Shown here piece by piece: positions 24,457 through 36,035 of a DNA stretch of 64,000 nt. Position numbers and translations under genes: made by a program. The DNA comes from Archivesica marissinica (Eukaryota; Mollusca; Bivalvia; Venerida; Vesicomyidae). Location of the stretch: assembly GCA_014843695.1 (NCBI GenBank), contig CM026397.1, forward strand, positions 50,843,611 to 50,907,610, read 5' to 3'. Numbering within the stretch: position 1 is the stretch's first letter; each line of letters opens with the position of its first letter. The notes beneath the pieces are model-generated. The model searched no databases and was not told where the DNA came from. It was given only the letters and a program-made list of their open reading frames with translations.

Positions 24457-24730
24457 TTATTTATCGTCGCTACCGGTTGCCCATATGAACGACGCCTCAT
24501 GAAAGAGATTAGTCATTTAGGATTTTTGGAGGATAGTGCAATGATACATACAGACAGAGTCCCATTCCAGAGTCTCCTCTGGTTCTTTTACGTGCATAGC
24601 GCAAAGCACTGACACGAGACCTCGGTTTAAAGTCCCATCTGAAAGACTGTTAATTTGATTAGGGTCAGACGGGGGGGGGATAGAACCTGCGATCCCTGGA
24701 TTACCAGCCCAGCGTGTTACCACTGGTCTC
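24457..24730 (-). mobile_element. SINE C, head truncated
   Basis: Same body and tail as 22831-23115; the box B region carries a G-run and the outermost part of the tRNA head is replaced by unrelated sequence after ACCAGTGGTAACACGC. Confidence 0.7.
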
Positions 24731-25448
24731 AAGTGAGCTAAAAAAAACTCCTGCTTGGAGTCTCCTATCCTATCCAATCCTCGTTGCTTGCAGGAAATGA
24801 AACTGTGACACTTTCATAATGACCATGCAGAATGTAATAATAAACATCTCTCTATTAGGAAAAGTAATGCTATTATTCCACTCCCTAAAACGAAAACATG
24901 ATCGGCAGCCATTATAGGTGTCCAATCCGCTGTACATTACAACAAAATAGCATTATTCTTAACATATTGCTTTGATGCTACGGCTATGTTAATAAAGCTG
25001 GGAACGAGTTCCTTAAACTACTTGAGTAGAAATGCGCATGTTTCATGAAGTTTCACTCAATAGCTTATCTCAAATTGACAAAAGATATGGCCATATTTGT
25101 AAATAATACAGAAACCGTAGAGATCGCATTACACGAAAATACATAAAGAGTCGATACCGAACGAGAACAATACCCCATTTGCATATAAATTTATGGGTTG
25201 ACTTGACAAGACCTCATATGGAGTATCTAGACAGAGACCAGTTTAGGACTGGGGATTATGCTACGTCCTGTGTTATGAATAAATTTCCATGCGTCATCCC
25301 TCATTTAGCACAAAATCCACTTCGTCGCGCAAGAAACCTATATTATAATCCTTCTAGAATCGTCTCCCTCCCAGTTCTACATTTTCCATGCTTTTGAGAC
25401 ACGAGATTCTCATAGAGCTTCCAATGTCCATTGCCAATAAAATTATCT
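24731..25448. other. No gene recognised
   Basis: Low-repeat sequence with short frames only. Confidence 0.5.
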
Positions 25449-25562
25449 ATGCCGTTAAAACTTGTGGCCAAACCATTTGTATTTTCATGCTATGTATTAT
25501 TGTATCTTTATGTGTATCACATATGTACCTGATTTGCAATAAAATATGGTTAAATCATAAAT
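25449..25562 (+). repeat. Dispersed repeat with retroelement-like 3' end
   Basis: GCCGTTAAAACTTGTGGCC to GATTTGCAATAAAATATGG. It matches 31988-32098 and, in part, 58963-59000. Confidence 0.5.
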
Positions 25563-25911
25563 ACTCCAAAATAACAACTTTGAAGATGGGGATGAAAATG
25601 CCATTAACTCTGCATGCTGGGTAAAATAAAGGCTATAAATAGTTCAAATATTTTTTTTTTTTAGGGGCAAGTGATGCCCCCAAGGGGCGAAGCCAGGGTC
25701 CCAAGGCCAACTATTTTGCCCATGCCACGCTCTAGAATGAGACCTGTCTAAACAGTAATGAATGTCTCCACATTATGGCATTCATTTGGAACGTGGCAAT
25801 TTTGCTTAGTTTACTTTCTAAACATTTCTTTTAGCTTTAATTTAATTGTGAAATTAAGAAGATTCAGGTTGATTGACAGTTAGTATAATTACAAGACTTG
25901 TGTCAAGGTGT

Positions 25912-26285
25912 GTCCGGTTAACACAGTGGTTAACCCATTCAACCCCAAGTAACTGACATGGACTGGTGCATGATATTTTCAGACCAATAAATTAATAAGA
26001 AAATTACCAGTGGACCAGTTCATTTATCAAAATGGGTAATTTTATCTAAAAATAGTAATAATTATTACTGGCAAAAAAGTGCAGATCCTGATGAGACGGC
26101 TCGTCACGAGCCGGCTCATCTGGATCTACACTTTTCATAAGCCTATTTAAAGGCCTGTGGGGTTGAAAGCACTCTCGCTTCTCACCATATTGCAACATGG
26201 GTTCAATATCAGACCGTGAAGTATGTGAGATGGTACGGTGGCCACCAGATCGGACAGGTGGGTTTTCTCCGGGTACTCTGGTACT
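25912..26285 (+). mobile_element. SINE A interrupted by MITE-1, 3' truncated
   Basis: The head GTGTCCGGTTAACACAGTGG is split by the MITE-1 at 25930-26169. The SINE continues with CACTCTCGCTTCTCACC, a decayed box B and the GGGTTTTCTCCGGGTACTCT domain, then stops at about 26285. Confidence 0.72.
25930..26169. mobile_element. MITE-1 inserted in a SINE A head
   Basis: The left end TTAACCCATTCAACCCCAAG follows GTGTCCGGTTAACACAGTGG of a SINE A head. The right end stops at GGGGTTGAAAG, after which the SINE continues with CACTCTCGCTTCTCACC, so the final few bases and the second TTAA are lost. The hairpin is complete. Confidence 0.75.
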
Positions 26286-27287
26286 ATTATGGTAAGTTGC
26301 AGCAGGATTTGAAAATGGGGGGGGGACCAATACAGGCCCCACACTGGGCTGAAAAAAGTTTGAGCCATTATCATGGCGCGTGAAATGGGGAGGGTGGGGG
26401 TGTCCCCTCCCCAGTTTGAACAATTTCTAATTTGTTTATGAATATACATTTTAGCGATATGTAGGGAGGGATTGTTAGAAAATATATCATTTATAATGTG
26501 TTGTTTTTAATGGCAAAAAATGTCAACAACTGACTTGTTCCCACTGTCATGGCTAGCCCTATACTGTTCATATTGAAAAACAAACAATCAGTAAGTGTGA
26601 ACACATTTATATCACTTCATACTTGTATATTTATACATGTACACATCATTCATTTCATTCCATGAAAGCACATTTTATGATTTAATCAATCGGACGTTTA
26701 ACAGAAGCCATTTTGACAATTGGCAACCTCTCTGCTGCTATATAAGTTTATTTAAAGTCGCCACCGCATAAATGCATTTGGGCGACTAAATTATCTAAGG
26801 TGATTAAAGAGGTCTAAAAATAGTTAATACACTATTAGAATTTCAATACTATGATGTTTAGAGGGCTAAGTGGGTTGCATTAATCTCAGAGTGTGTTCAG
26901 TTTTCATATCTCCCACCCCCGCTCGCACACGATTGTGTACCAACAGGGGTCGGAGGTAGACCGGGTGAACAAATTACCCGGTGCAATTACTAATTCTAAG
27001 AAGATTTAGACATAAGTTGGTTAGTAAATCGTTTGTTAGTCCGTTCTATAGCCGATTTATACCATATGTCCTTGGTGAGATAAAAACCGTGCAAATATTT
27101 GATTCTAAGTAGCATTCAAACCCGTGTAGAAGATAGCAAGGACACACACTAGATTTTTGAAATGTGTGTCCTAAACAAAATGAAAAAGAAATTAGGAGTG
27201 GACCAATGAGATATATGCATGGAACTTCTGAATAAACTAGTTTAACAATAACAGCAGATAAATAATATAGAGACAGGTTTGACCTTA
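26286..27287. other. No gene recognised
   Basis: Holds a GGGGGGGGG run at 26316 and a G-rich patch to 26410; then AT-rich unique sequence. Confidence 0.5.
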
Positions 27288-27488
27288 ATTAGGGATCTTC
27301 GGGTATATTTTTATATCAGCATACCCCATCACCAAAATGTATTTAGAGTAGGTGATTTATAATGGGTTGCATAAGGTAGAGAGATAGATTAAATTACAGT
27401 AGTAAGAAGGTAGAAGGACACTGTCTGTCAGAAGAAAGTCAACAGCTCATAGGTGTGTCCTTCATATATCCCAAGATCCCTAATAACA
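27288..27488. mobile_element. Small terminal-inverted-repeat element
   Basis: Starts TTAGGGATCTTCGGGTATAT and ends with the inverse, ATATCCCAAGATCCCTAA, about 200 bp apart. Superfamily unclear. Confidence 0.5.
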
Positions 27489-28105
27489 CCTAGTCAAACC
27501 TGCAACATATAGACTGCGTTGCCCGTTGAGGGTTGTACTAATAAATATCAATAAAGATATTACTACGAAAATTAAAAGTAAGACCTAATGGCGAATAGTT
27601 AACTAGTCGCACGAACCGGTGTGAAAAATAGCAGGTGCCCCTGAGCAAAGAAAAACGAGCGCTCAGGAATGTGCACTGAATGACCTCTGCAAATGTAAAC
27701 AAACAATTGAAAATTTTACGTTCGCGCAAACGAGAAAGAGATATGGCAGGTGCCCGTTTACCTTGTATAGTGCACAGCAGTATCGAGGTTGTTACGAAGA
27801 TTAAAATTACGATTCGGGATGGCGGAAGTGGAATAATGGTAATGGTTAAGTTTGATTACTTCCCTTGTCCGGTGAGACTTGTCATGTCACTCGGATGCAA
27901 GCCAAATAAACAGGATATACGTTAAATTACATTCTTGGAAGTGCCCAGAATGAAAAGAATACTGATATATCTATTATAAAATACCAATTTCATTAGCGTA
28001 TATGGCCGTTTTGGACACATTTATGATATTTGAAATTTTCACTTTCCATTTTGAACTGTAAATATATACTGCGTAACAGCCAAATGGGCATATACGCCAT
28101 ATTTG

Positions 28106-29135
28106 TAGGGGTGACTATTGGGGTCAATTTTACTATTGCGATAGTATTGCGATAGTTAAAATACTATTGCGATAGTATTGCGATAGTTGTAGGACTATTG
28201 CAATAGTATTGTGTAAATACATATTAATTAAAAAAATATTCTGTTTCGCATGGAATACACAAGTTCTGTGTATTTATTTATTAGCATGCAAATTTTTCTT
28301 TATTATCATGACATCGAACACACTGCACTAATTTACTTGTCCGTAGTGAAAAGTTGAAAACCCACTTGCCCGTATATCCGAACTTTATATGTTTAAATAA
28401 TATAAACCAACCTTATTTAAAAATCGATACACAGTCCCGCTAAGTTACATGATTGTTTACCTGTCGTCTTCAATAATAAGGCTGCGTCACGTACCCGTTC
28501 CCGTATATCGATTTAGCGACCGCGTAGTATACTTGTAACTGACGCATGCGCTATAGCACTTTAAATTACCCATACCCGGGATTATGGGGGTCACATCGCC
28601 TACTTTGCTCACTATTCAGTACCAAAGAAGCCATTTTCGACAGTAGTTATTCTTATTGACAGCTGGCTTGTTTTGAGCGGAAAATACATTACATACCCAC
28701 CGCATTTTACACAGTTTTTATGTGACGGGCGATAACTCTTGACATTTCCGGTTCTTATTCAGGTTATTGTCGGCTGGAAATGTTGTCCGCCACCGTTGTC
28801 GGCTGGCTTGTGTTTATTGCGGAAGTTCCGCAGGAAAATAAACAAGAACATTTGCCGATGCTTTCTCATTAAAATACGATTTAAATGCCATGGGAACATA
28901 AAGTAAATGCACTCGCCGGTATTTTTACTTGTCCACGGACAAGTTACATTCGAAAATCTACTTGCCCGGCGTAACAAATGACCGATTTCGCCATCCCTGG
29001 CAACTATTGAAACTATTGCGATAGTACTGCCGCAATAGTCAATACTATCGATGGTCATATTTACCATCGATGGTTGACTATCGTGACGCTGTCTATTGCG
29101 ATGCATCGATATTTCGATGCATCGTTACACCCCTA
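28106..29135. mobile_element. hAT-type non-autonomous element, copy 1
   Basis: The 1030-bp element is flanked by a perfect 8-bp duplication, CATATTTG (28098-28105 and 29136-29143). It begins TAGGGGTG and ends CACCCCTA. The first 100 bp and the last 150 bp are packed with the palindrome CTATTGCGATAG and half-sites, likely transposase-binding sites. The interior has only short frames (the longest, minus strand 28759-29106, is 115 codons without ATG) and no recognisable transposase. An 8-bp duplication with TAGGGGTG-type ends is typical of the hAT superfamily. Confidence 0.85.
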
Positions 29136-29143
29136 CATATTTG

Positions 29144-29937
29144 GTCATATCTCCTCCCACTTATGCAAATATTTCAATTGGAAAGCCTTTGCTCTGTTCA
29201 TACAAGACCGCAATACACAGGACATATTTTGGGGTCAGTTTTTTATCGGAACACCGATTGCGCAATAATGCGCAGTAAAGATGCGTGGTGGTTGCTAACG
29301 TTTGCTCCATTTGCGAACATTTTACATGTTTGAAATTGAGGTTCAAACGGCCGCCGAAGCAATTTTCAGTCAATTATCCCCCAGCAATCATGGACCAGAA
29401 TAAACAATAATTCATCATACTTTAATTGCCGAGTCGATAATCCAATCATCGGTACGATTAAACAGCCAATTTAATATTGCAAATTGGCCCCTCGCGTGTC
29501 AAAAAGATTGTTATTCACACATTATGCGTCCTTGACCGACAATTGTAGACAGCAAAACATTCGGACTGTGTCTATTGATTTACGCGCGTTTTCACACTCC
29601 TCAAGCCGATCTAGGAAACCAGGCTACCAGTCAAAAACTATAATGAACAATTTATATATTCGTATTTTGAGTGGATTTTTGTATTTTCGCAAATTGGAAT
29701 TTTGTTGAGCCATTTTTCTTTTTTTATCGCAAATGGCTCAAGTTGCGAATGCTAGCGTGGGCCCTGCAATATTTCTCTGCAAGTACTATTGAAATATGGC
29801 CATATGTTTCGAAAGACTAATTGGGAAAAACTTTTTGCAAAATCTCCAAATGTGATAAATATCAACCAATCAAAACAGGCTGATTATATGCACAGCTTAC
29901 TAACAGGCTTGGCATTTATCATTCATTACAAACATTG
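29144..29937. other. No gene recognised
   Basis: Low-repeat sequence between the hAT-type element and the 57-bp array; short frames only. Confidence 0.5.
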
Positions 29938-31499
29938 TAACCTCTATTAAGCAGCCAGTTTCCAGATTCCCAATATGTCGCTTCAATATACAGTTGACCT
30001 CTATTAAGCAGCCAGTTTCCAGATTACCAATATGTCGCTTCAATATAAAGTTGACCTCTATTAAGCAGCCAGTTTCCAGATTCCCAATATGTCGCTTCAA
30101 TATACAGTTGACCTCTATTAAGCAGCCAGTTCCCAGATTCCCAATATGTCGCTTCAATATACAGTTGACCTCTATTAAGCAGCCAGTTTCCAGATTCCCA
30201 ATATGTCGCTTCAATATACAGTTGACCTCTATTAAGCAGCCAGTTTCCAGATTCCCAATATGTCGCTTCAATATACAGTTGACCTCTATTAAGCAGCCAG
30301 TTTCCAGATTCCCAATATGTCGCTTCAATATACAGTTGACCTCTATTAAGCAGCCAGTTTCCAGATTCCAAATATGTTGCTTCAATATACAGTTGACCTC
30401 TATTAAGCAGCCAGTTCCCAGATTCCCAATATGTCGCTTCAATATAAAGTTGACCTCTATTAAGCAGCCAGTTTCCAGATTCCCAATATGTTGCCTCAAT
30501 ATAAAGTTGACCTCTATTAAGCAGCCAGTTTCCAGATTCCCAATATGTCGCGTCAATATAAAGTTGACCTCTATTAAGCAGCCAGTTTCCAGATTCCCAA
30601 TATGTCGCTTCAATATACAGTTGACCTCTATTAAGCAGCCAGTTTCCAGATTCCCAATATGTCGCTTCAATATACAGTTGACCTCTATTAAGCAGCCAGT
30701 TTCCAGATTCCAAATATGTTGCTTCAATATACAGTTGACCTCTATTAAGCAGCCAGTTCCCAGATTCCCAATATGTCGCTTCAATATAAAGTTGACCTCT
30801 ATTAAGCAGCCAGTTTCCAGATTCCCAATATGTTGCCTCAATATAAAGTTGACCTCTATTAAGCAGCCAGTTTCCAGATTCCCAATATGTCGCGTCAATA
30901 TAAAGTTGACCTCTATTAAGCAGCCAGTTTCCAGATTCCCAATATGTCGCGTCAATATAAAGTTGACCTCTATTAAGCAGCCAGTTTCCAGATTCCCAAT
31001 ATGTTGCGTCAATATAAAGTTGACCTCTATTAAGCAGCCAGTTTCCAGATTCCCAATATGTTGCTTCAATATACAGTTGACCTCTATTAAGCAGCCAGTT
31101 TCCAGATTACCAATATGTCGCTTCAATATAAAGTTGACCTCTATTAAGCAGCCAGTTTCCAGATTACCAATATGTCGCTTCAATATAAAGTTGACCTCTA
31201 TTAAGCAGCCAGTTTCCAGATTCCCAATATGTCGCTTCAATATACAGTTGACCTCTATTAAGCAGCCAGTTCCCAGATTCCCAATATGTCGCTTCAATAT
31301 ACAGTTGACCTCTATTAAGCAGCCAGTTTCCAGATTCCCAATATGTCGCTTCAATATACAGTTGACCTCTATTAAGCAGCCAGTTTCCAGATTCCCAATA
31401 TGTCGCTTCAATATACAGTTGACCTCTATTAAGCAGCCAGTTCCCAGATTCCCAATATGTCGCTTCAATATACAGTTGACCTCTATTAAGCAAGTACCT
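29938..31499. repeat. 57-bp minisatellite, about 27 units, grown inside a pogo-like MITE
   Basis: The unit runs TTAAGCAGCCAGTTTCCAGA ... TATACAGTTGACCTCTA. It matches the 57-bp middle of the MITEs at 927-1104 and 43926-44108. A 342-bp (six-unit) block is duplicated, as shown by the same run of variants at 30361 and 30703. Because 57 is divisible by three and the unit lacks stops in several frames, both strands show open frames of more than 500 codons that are not genes. Confidence 0.95.
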
Positions 31500-31813
31500 G
31501 TGCTAAGCAGCCAATTTCTTTAAACTTTATTTATTTTACAACGATTGCGAAGCACGTTTTAACAACTTATATTAATCACTCTTGTTGGCACGGATGAAAG
31601 CGTATATGTGGTCATTCGTGTGGGAGGAAACCAAGTACCACGGGGAAAACCAACCTGTCCAATATGGCGACCACCGTACCATCTCACATATTTCCCGGTC
31701 CGAGGATCGAACCCGGGTTGTATTGGTGAGAAGCGAGCATGCTAACAACTGCGCTAATCGGACAGCCAATTTCTGTGATTTCCCTGGCTGGTTGCTAAAG
31801 ACAGGTTTGACTG
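31493..31813. mobile_element. Right arm of the pogo-like MITE carrying the 57-bp array
   Basis: After the last array unit the MITE resumes (ACCTGTGCTAAGCAGCC), is interrupted by a SINE A (31520-31763), continues with TTCCCTGGCTGG and ends AAGACAGGTTTGACTG followed by TA (31814-31815). The left end before 29938 is lost or unrecognisable. Confidence 0.75.
31520..31763 (-). mobile_element. SINE A inserted in the pogo-like MITE
   Basis: A full SINE A on the minus strand, flanked by the duplication AGCCAATTTCT (31509-31519 and 31764-31774). Removing it restores the MITE arm. Confidence 0.85.
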
Positions 31814-31943
31814 TACTATGCATACGTGCATAAATGTTATCAAACAAGAAAAGAAAATTTAAACAATGGCTCATTTTACTTTATTCATTATTGCATGTTC
31901 ATTATTTGGTCATATAAATGTACAACAAACCAGAAAGTAATTA

Positions 31944-31985
31944 AGTTCTGGTGCGGGCCGTTGTCTCTGGTGCGGGCCGTTGTCT
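31944..31985. repeat. 21-bp duplication
   Basis: TCTGGTGCGGGCCGTTGTCT occurs twice in tandem. Confidence 0.75.
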
Positions 31986-31987
31986 AA

Positions 31988-32098
31988 TGTTGTTAAAAAT
32001 TGTGGCCCAAACAATTTGCATTTTCATGATATGTATTGTGTTGTGTACGACATATTTACTATTGATTTGCAATAAAAAATGATTAAATTGTAAATTTA
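31988..32098 (+). repeat. Dispersed repeat with retroelement-like 3' end
   Basis: GTTAAAAATTGTGGCCCAAA to GATTTGCAATAAAAAATG; the second copy of the family at 25449. Confidence 0.5.
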
Positions 32099-32297
32099 GT
32101 TCTTCAGTTTTGACGCAGACTTAATAATCTACAATAATTTACAATCTACATTTGTAGCACCCAAAATTGTCTCAGAAGAAAACTCTGTAGCTTTTAGTTC
32201 ACTCCACCCCATCCAATGCAAATAAATACAAATGGCACGTAGCAGACCTGACAATATGTGAGTGTTTGCTTGATGGCAATGTCCGAATTCAATTTCA

Positions 32298-32425
32298 ACA
32301 CCACAGACCTCTAAATAGACTTACAAAAAGTGTAGATCCAGATGAGTCAGCTCAGCTTGTGACGAGCCGTCTCAACAGGATCTGCACTTTTTGCCAGTAA
32401 TATGACTATTTTTAGACAAAATTAA
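32298..32425. mobile_element. MITE-1 fragment
   Basis: TTTCAACACCACAGACCTC through the hairpin to TTTTTAGACAAAATTAA; both ends are truncated. Confidence 0.6.
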
Positions 32426-32986
32426 ATGTTAATGATGCATACCAAGTTTTATTACTTGAATTGGATGAGAACTGAATTAAGAGAGCTAATGGCACAAGTA
32501 GATGTATGTATCAGTGTACGAACAGACGGACGGACGAACAGATGGACAGTCCAACAACTATATCCCTCCAGGCTATCCGCATCTGGGTGCAAAACAAACC
32601 GAATATTGGAACGTATATTTTGTCACAGAAATAAGACAGCGAATGCTATCGTGCTGAGATGCATCGGAAGTTGTATTTAACAATATTACGCTTAAGGGTT
32701 GCCATACCATTAAGATGTCTGTAATTTGAATGTTTATTGCAATTATCGGCAGATAAAGTCACTGAAATAATTTCTTATCAAGTCATGTCCAACTGGGAAA
32801 TTTTGGTTCATCAGAAATGGCACTTAATGTTTCTGGAAATAACCTTATCATTCATCATATACGATTTGCTAATATTTCCATTTGACATATTCTGGCAGAT
32901 TGTGACATATGGTGCAATCAGCACTCCTGATCACAACAAGGGTCAAAACCCTGGCAAACATGGGTATACAAATCAATATGATCAGT
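32426..32986. other. No gene recognised
   Basis: Contains GAACAGACGGACGGACGAAC, a scrap often found at ends of molluscan dispersed repeats. Confidence 0.45.
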
Positions 32987-33202
32987 TTAAACAAATTTAT
33001 ATTAGCTTGATTTATACAACTTATATTAATCACTCTCGAGATTTCATTCCTGATGGAATCCATCGCCACGAGGGAGAGAAGAGGCAACGTGGAATTTAAT
33101 TGCCTTGCCTAAGGGCACAATCAAAACGGCTCCAGCGGGGCTTGAACTCTGGACCTTTCGCACCTGAAGCGAACGCGCATCCACTGCGCTATCACAACTT
33201 CC
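32987..33202 (-). mobile_element. SINE D
   Basis: Minus-strand head GATAGCGCAGTGGATGCGCG, box B-like AGTTCAAGCCCCGCTGG, body GCCCTTAGGCAAGGCA, and the tail GAGTGATTAATATAAGTTGT. Confidence 0.75.
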
Positions 33203-33399
33203 AGTTCAAATCAATTTGATTGAAATTTCAGTCTCGGCTGACTTCCTCGTTGTCGGAGGCACATCTTGCAGCAGCAGCCTAGTACATAATATGTCATGGA
33301 TCGTCAGCGTGTCATACTCGCAACTGGTTACGGACTCACTGATTTACCTGGACATGATCCAGCCATCAAGAATAACAATGTGTGCAGACCGGGAAGCAA

Positions 33400-34340
33400 C
33401 ACAGGCCACACCAATGTCTTAACTGCATGGTCGGTTTGTATGCCGCTGCGAGATGACCAACAGTGAGGACTGTGCCGGGGAAGCAACACAGGCCGCACCA
33501 ATGTCTAACTGCATGGTTGGTTTGTATCCGCTGCTAGATGACCAACAGTGAGGAATGTGCGGGGGAGGCAACACAGGCTGCACCAATGTCTAACTGCATG
33601 GTCGGTTTGTATGCTGCTGCGAGATGACCAACAGTGAGGAATGTGCCGGGGAAGCAACACAGGCTGCACCAATGTCTAACTGCATGGTCGGTTTGTATGC
33701 TGCTGCTAGATGACCAACATTGAGGAATGTGCCGGGGAAGCAACACAGGCCGCACCAATGTCTTAACTGAATGGTTGGTTTGTATGCTGCTGCGAGATGA
33801 CCAACAGTGAGGACTGTGCCGGGGAAGCAACACAGGCTGCACCAATGTCTAACTGCATGGTCGGTTTGTATGCTGCTGCTAGATGACCAACATTGAGGAA
33901 TGTGCGGGGGAAGAAACACAGGCTGCACCAATGTCTAACTGCATGGTCGGTTTGTATGCTGCTGCGAGATGACCAACAGTGAGGAATGTGCCGGGGAAGC
34001 AACACAGGCCGCACCAATGTCTTAACCGCATGGTCGGTTTGTATATATTGCTGCTGCGAGATGACCAACAGTGAGGAATGTGCCGGGGAAGCAACACAGG
34101 CCGCACCAATGTCTTAACTGCATGGTCGGTTTGTATGCTGCTGCGAGATGACCAACAGTGAGGAATGTGCCGGGGAAGCAACACAGGCTGCACCAATGTC
34201 TAACTGCATGGTCGGTTTGTATGCCGCTGCTAGATGACCAACAGTGAGGAATGTGCAGGGGAAGCAACACAGGCTGCACCAATGTCTAACTGCATGGTCG
34301 GTTTGTATGCCGCTGCTAGATGACCAACAGTGAGGACTGT
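33400..34340. repeat. 86-bp minisatellite, about 11 units
   Basis: The unit is GACCAACAGTGAGGAATGTG ... CATGGTCGGTTTGTATGCTGCTGCGAGAT. It has CAGGCTGCACC/CAGGCCGCACC and CGAGAT/TAGATG variants. Frames on the minus strand are array artefacts. Confidence 0.93.
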
Positions 34341-34373
34341 GGCCATACAAAGGAACCTTTTCGATTGTCTGTT

Positions 34374-34597
34374 TGTTTGGGTGTTATGCCTGCGACAGTA
34401 CTATTTTGGAATATATCGCCGGCGGGCAGTTTACCTAACAACACCTTTCCTGGGCAGGCTCCAGCAGTTAACCAGTACTTGGGTGCACCAACCTCCGTAA
34501 GAAACTGCCAACGTTTCCATATAAATGAGACACGCCTGAGCGGGGCTCGAACCCGTGACCATCAGTGATGATAGGTTACAGTGGTATACAAGTCAGC
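34374..34597 (-). mobile_element. SINE E, 5' truncated
   Basis: Body TGCCCGCCGGCGATATATTC and GTTGCACC-type motif GGTGCACCCAAGTACTGG, box B GGGTTCGAGCCCCGCTC on the minus strand; the first 35 bp of the tRNA-like head are missing. Confidence 0.7.
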
Positions 34598-34964
34598 ACC
34601 ATCATTAGATTACCCCTTTGTGCCGGGTATGGTTCCTGGTTCTTCAACGGCAAAAATTGTATTAAGTCTGAGCCATAATTGATGTGCAGGCCAAGTTGAA
34701 AGCATCGAACAACAACGTTGCTTACGTGTGCTAGAGTGAGGGGGGGGGGGGTCTGGGGGTAATCGCAGAATTAGAAATATCAGAGACACACATTGGATAA
34801 ATGCCCAAATAAACAGTCTGAAGTCTCTCATCTGAAATTGCAAATGAAACTCGAGACACATGTCCTACTTCAGAGCGAACAAAATTGGGTTCTATGAAAT
34901 GCCACCGAATGGAACTAGTATACAGGCATTCTCTCGTAGTTATCTGGTTTGATATTCAATAGAA

Positions 34965-35690
34965 TATCGATATAATCTCCAAGGTATGTTACCGCATCGA
35001 TATAATCTCCAAGGTATATTACCGCATCGATATAATCTCCAAGTTATATTACCGCATCGATATAATCTCCTAGTTATATTACCGCATCGATATAATCTCC
35101 AAGCTATATTACCGCATCGATATAATCTCCAAGTTATATTACCGCATCGATATAATCTCCAAGTTATATTACCGCATCGATATAATCTCCAAGCTATATT
35201 ACCGCATCGATATAATCTCCAAGCTATATTACCGCATCGATATAATCTCCAAGTTATATTACCGCATCGATATAATCTCCAAGCTATATTACCGCATCGA
35301 TATAATCTCCAAGCTATATTACCGCATCGATATAATCTCCAAGCTATATTACCGCATCGATATAATCTCCAAGTTATATTACTGTATCGATATAGTTATA
35401 TTACTGTATCGATATAATCTCCAAGTTATATTACTGTATCGATATAATCTCCAAGTTATATTACTGTATCGATATAAGCTCCAAGTTATATTACTGTATC
35501 GATATAATCTCTAAGGTATATTACTGTATCGATATAATCTCTAAGGTATATTACTGTATCGATATAATCTCTAAGGTATATTACTGTATCGATATAATCT
35601 CTAAGGTATATTACTGTATCGATATAATCTCTAAGGTATATTACTGTATCGATATAATCTCTAAGGTATATTACTGTATCGATACAGTAA
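34965..35690. repeat. 30-bp minisatellite, about 24 units
   Basis: The unit is ACCGCATCGATATAATCTCC plus AAGTTATATT on the left; from about 35380 all units change to ACTGTATCGAT with CTCTAAGGTATATT, so the array has two blocks. Confidence 0.95.
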
Positions 35691-35704
35691 TCTACCAAGT
35701 ACCT

Positions 35705-35778
35705 ACAAAGACATTTGTTCGGCTTGGAGGGAATTCCAGCTTAGTGGGGTTCCTATTTGGAGGGGCTTTCACTGTGTC
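35705..35778. mobile_element. Fragment of a pogo-like MITE end
   Basis: GGCTTGGAGGGAATTCCAGC followed by TGGAGGGGCTTTCACTGT matches the right end of the element at 58023-58673. It abuts the 30-bp array on its left; no left end is visible. Confidence 0.4.
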
Positions 35779-36035
35779 TCTCACAATAACTTACTATCGA
35801 TCAAATGCATTCTTATTTTTTTCCCCTTCTATTTCTCAAACTGGGGAAAACACTTCACAAACCAGTTTTGTGTATTCATGGAATGCAATATTTATATAAG
35901 TTTTTTAATATTAATAATATAAAATGTCATTGTTTAATTAACTGCATTGCTTTGTATGTATGTGCAGAAAAATAAATAAACGGGGTGACCCAAAATGGGC
36001 CTCAATATTAAATATATATATAAATAACTTACAAT

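Noticed and set aside
28759..29106. Open frame inside the hAT-type element (also 47816-48034)
   Set aside because: No ATG in a good context and no match to a transposase motif; the two copies differ in open length because of small changes.
29900..31523. Opposed open frames of 522 and 509 codons
   Set aside because: Both follow the 57-bp minisatellite (19-codon period) on opposite strands; pure array artefacts.
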